7,171 nt of DNA. Origin: Clostridia bacterium. GTDB taxonomy: Bacteria > Bacillota > Clostridia > Monoglobales > Monoglobaceae. Where the stretch lies: the NCBI GenBank assembly GCA_900769795.1, contig CAAGHZ010000036.1, positions 1-7,171 of the forward strand, written 5' to 3'. Positions within the stretch are counted from its first letter, which is position 1, and each line of letters opens with the position of its first letter. Both the position numbers and the translations under genes were made by a program. Below are positions 5,610-7,171 of this stretch, piece by piece. Under the pieces are notes generated by a model. It saw only the letters and a list, made by a program, of their open reading frames with translations. It did not search any database and had not been told where the DNA came from.

Positions 5610-6446
5610 ATGATGGGGGCATCTTTTAAAAAGAGACTCTTGACGGCACTTATAGGTGTGCCGCTCATAATACTTGTGTTGCTTGGCTCAAAATTTATGA
5701 TGGCTCTGCTTGTAATGGCGGCATCCCTTATCGGACTTTATGAATATTACAAGGCGGTTGGTCTTTTAAAGCATAAGACTTTATGCACGATTGGATATGT
5801 TGCGGCAATTGTAATTTCATCCGCGCTGTCGCTGCCCACATCGGTCTCTCTTATTCTTGTATATATATTTATAGTTTCTATGTTTGTTCTGATGCTTGCA
5901 GAGAATAAGCAGGGGATTGGAATGGTGCATATAGGAATGCTGCTCTTTGGTCTTGTGTACATTCCTTATATGATGTCCCATATAACATACATAAGGTCAA
6001 TGGAGTATGGAAACTTCTATGTATGGCTTGTGTTTCTGGGGGCGTTTTTGACAGATACCTGTGCCTATTTTGTGGGATGCCTGATAGGAAAGCATAAACT
6101 ATGTCCGACAATCAGCCCGAAGAAGACAATAGAGGGTGCAATCGGTGGACTTGTCGGCGGAGGGTTATCCTTTGTTGCTTATGGAGTGGTAGTAAATTAC
6201 TTCTTTGCTCAGGCTCTTGGAGGAAAGACGCTCAGTTTGCCACTGCTTTTTGTACTTGGATTGATTGTGGCACTTGCATCGGAGATTGGGGACCTTGTGG
6301 CATCGTCTATAAAGAGACAGTTTGGCATCAAGGATTTTGGTGATGTCTTCCCTGGACACGGTGGTATGCTCGACAGATGCGACAGTATAATTCTTGTAGC
6401 ACCGACGATATTTTTGTTTTTGTATAATGTAAATATTTTAGTATAA
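5610..6446 (+). CDS. cdsA: Phosphatidate cytidylyltransferase (CDP-diglyceride synthase)
   Basis: Integral membrane enzyme turning phosphatidate and CTP into CDP-diacylglycerol, the branch point of phospholipid synthesis. The 278 residues are a chain of about eight hydrophobic segments. Conserved blocks are TDTCAYFVG (148-156), SPKKTIEG (169-176) and the CdsA signature, which starts at SSIKRQFG (232-239), continues KDFGDVFPGHGG (241-252) and ends LDRCDS (254-259), with the metal-binding Asp residues present. GGAGG (5601-5605) is followed by two adjacent ATGs at 5610 and 5613; spacing of 4 versus 7 bases slightly favours 5613. It begins 25 bases after uppS and ends the operon at a strong terminator. 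The dxr (ispC) and rseP genes that commonly follow cdsA in Firmicutes are absent here. Confidence 0.96.
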   Translation: MMGASFKKRLLTALIGVPLIILVLLGSKFMMALLVMAASLIGLYEYYKAVGLLKHKTLCTIGYVAAIVISSALSLPTSVSLILVYIFIVSMFVLMLAENKQGIGMVHIGMLLFGLVYIPYMMSHITYIRSMEYGNFYVWLVFLGAFLTDTCAYFVGCLIGKHKLCPTISPKKTIEGAIGGLVGGGLSFVAYGVVVNYFFAQALGGKTLSLPLLFVLGLIVALASEIGDLVASSIKRQFGIKDFGDVFPGHGGMLDRCDSIILVAPTIFLFLYNVNILV

Positions 6447-6447
6447 C

Positions 6448-6478
6448 AAAAGCCTGTTCCTACGAACAGGCTTTTGTT
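6448..6478 (+). terminator. Rho-independent terminator of the pyrH-cdsA operon
   Basis: A perfect 12-bp stem pairs AAAAGCCTGTTC (6448-6459) with GAACAGGCTTTT (6464-6475) around the loop CTAC, followed by GTTGT. The stem begins two bases after the cdsA stop. Because the arms are A-rich on one side and T-rich on the other, it may work in both directions. Confidence 0.9.
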
Positions 6479-6513
6479 GTAAAATTTAATTTATTAATTA
6501 TGTATGGCACTCT

Positions 6514-6541
6514 ATGACATTTTTAGCTATGTTATTATAAA
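6514..6541 (+). promoter_or_regulatory. Putative promoter of the zinc-ribbon gene
   Basis: ATGACA (6514-6519, one mismatch to TTGACA), a 16-nt spacer and TATAAA (6536-6541). Its -10 falls inside the left arm of the inverted repeat at 6530-6559. Transcription would start near 6548, leaving about 26 bases before the ATG. The gene needs its own promoter because a strong terminator precedes it. Confidence 0.55.
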
Positions 6542-6559
6542 CAAAAATTTATAATAACA
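6530..6559. repeat. Perfect 12-bp inverted repeat overlapping the -10 region
   Basis: TGTTATTATAAA (6530-6541) is the exact reverse complement of TTTATAATAACA (6548-6559), separated by CAAAAA. It covers the putative -10 and transcription start and ends two bases before the ribosome site AGGAGA (6561-6566). The placement fits an operator for a dimeric repressor. As RNA it would be a weak A/U hairpin and, if transcription starts near 6548, only the right arm would be transcribed. Confidence 0.6.
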
Positions 6560-6573
6560 AAGGAGAAATAAAA

Positions 6574-7171
6574 ATGTCAAAAGAAAATCAAAAAAAGTAT
6601 GACGGACAAAACAGATGCAGAAGATGCGACCGACCACTAAAGGACCCAACGGATGCCTATGGATGGCGATGTGCTGAGATTTTAGGTCTTGGCAACCATC
6701 AGGCAATGGCCTCTCCGCTTGACGATGTAGCGGAGATGGTTTATAATGCTTATATGGAGAGGTACATGTCAGGAGTAAAAAATGATAAAGCAAATCGTCA
6801 GGATGAAGGAGAGATTAATCCTTTTGTCGATTGGATACGAAAGATGTTTAAAGCACAGTGCCAGACCGAAACAGTAAAAATTAAAGCCCTAGATGAAACG
6901 CAAAAAGATGTTCAACGAAGTATATGGCAAATAGGAGCACAAAAATATTTAAGAGAAGAAAAAGGTTATTATACTTCTGCGTGGATGCTTGAGCATTCCT
7001 TGCAGGATAATCCAAGCGACATATGGAGAGGGAATGATTCAAGAATTGCATACCTAATTAATCACGACTCTGCCTATTTGGAAGAATTGGATAAAGCAAT
7101 AGTAAAAGCTAAGACTGGTAAACTTAAGAACGAAAAGATAGAGGTAAAGTTTAAAACAGGTGACCTATATT
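6574..7171 (+). CDS. Unrecognised protein with N-terminal CxxC zinc ribbon, partial at right edge
   Basis: The ATG at 6574 has AGGAGA (6561-6566) seven bases upstream, and the frame is open for 199 codons to the end of the window with no stop, so the C-terminus is missing. Residues 15-39 form CRRCDRPLKDP...YGWRCA...LGL: Cys15, Cys18 and Cys33, with His42 as a possible fourth ligand. This resembles the short treble-clef/zinc-ribbon modules of the DUF6011 kind (from memory, not searched). Residues about 50-90 are helical and charged; about 105-175 look alpha-helical, including SAWMLEHSLQDNP and IAYLINHDSAYLEELDKAI; from about 180 the pattern turns to strands (KIEVKFKTGDLY). No signal peptide or membrane segment is visible. 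Four CTA Leu and four CGA Arg codons appear here, while I find neither in pyrH; this unlike codon use hints at acquired DNA. Function unknown. Confidence 0.8.
   Translation, partial: MSKENQKKYDGQNRCRRCDRPLKDPTDAYGWRCAEILGLGNHQAMASPLDDVAEMVYNAYMERYMSGVKNDKANRQDEGEINPFVDWIRKMFKAQCQTETVKIKALDETQKDVQRSIWQIGAQKYLREEKGYYTSAWMLEHSLQDNPSDIWRGNDSRIAYLINHDSAYLEELDKAIVKAKTGKLKNEKIEVKFKTGDLY

Noticed and set aside
6527..6793. Minus-strand frame over the start of the zinc-ribbon gene
   Set aside because: The plus-strand frame has AGGAGA and an ATG at good spacing plus a coherent zinc ribbon; the antisense frame has neither signal.
1..7171. CRISPR array, transposase, integrase, attachment site or riboswitch
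   Set aside because: No spaced identical repeats of CRISPR size, no transposase-like protein, and no leader long enough for a riboswitch. The tRNA could in principle be an integration site, but no second copy of its 3' end is seen in the window.

Overview
The window looks like chromosome of a low-GC Gram-positive bacterium, most likely a Clostridia member such as a Lachnospiraceae (inference). The basis is its AT-rich DNA, strong GGAGG-type ribosome sites, canonical sigma-A promoters, a tRNA with an encoded CCA end, an S11 D-Ala-D-Ala carboxypeptidase, and the Firmicutes order pyrH-frr-uppS-cdsA.

Layout. At the left edge a tRNA-Thr(UGU) lies on the minus strand (30-105), with its own promoter (135-163) and terminator (1-28). 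A divergent promoter at 214-242 drives operon 1: tsaE (281-700), tsaB (717-1421) and a membrane-anchored D,D-carboxypeptidase (1418-2842, ATGA overlap with tsaB). This operon ends in a hairpin at 2845-2871. A second promoter (2913-2941) starts operon 2: an unrecognised single-pass membrane protein with a leucine zipper and a Ser-rich repeat tail (2989-3456), then pyrH (3510-4217), frr (4265-4807), uppS (4841-5584) and cdsA (5610-6446), closed by a strong hairpin terminator at 6448-6478. A third unit starts after it: a promoter overlapping a perfect 12-bp inverted repeat (6530-6559), and an unrecognised zinc-ribbon protein that runs off the right edge (6574 to 7171).

How the genes fit together. 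tsaE and tsaB supply two parts of the t6A tRNA-modification machinery; t6A is made at A37 of ANN-decoding tRNAs, which include tRNA-Thr. Operon 2 couples UMP phosphorylation, ribosome recycling, the undecaprenyl carrier-lipid precursor and CDP-diacylglycerol synthesis, so envelope growth and translation share one transcript. The carboxypeptidase next door trims peptidoglycan stem peptides.

Most of the window is conserved housekeeping. No CRISPR array, transposase or obvious new defence system is visible. The least explained parts are the Ser-repeat membrane protein heading operon 2, with an exact 18-bp repeat period, and the zinc-ribbon gene at the right edge, whose codon use differs from its neighbours. 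No gene-free stretch exceeds 300 bases.
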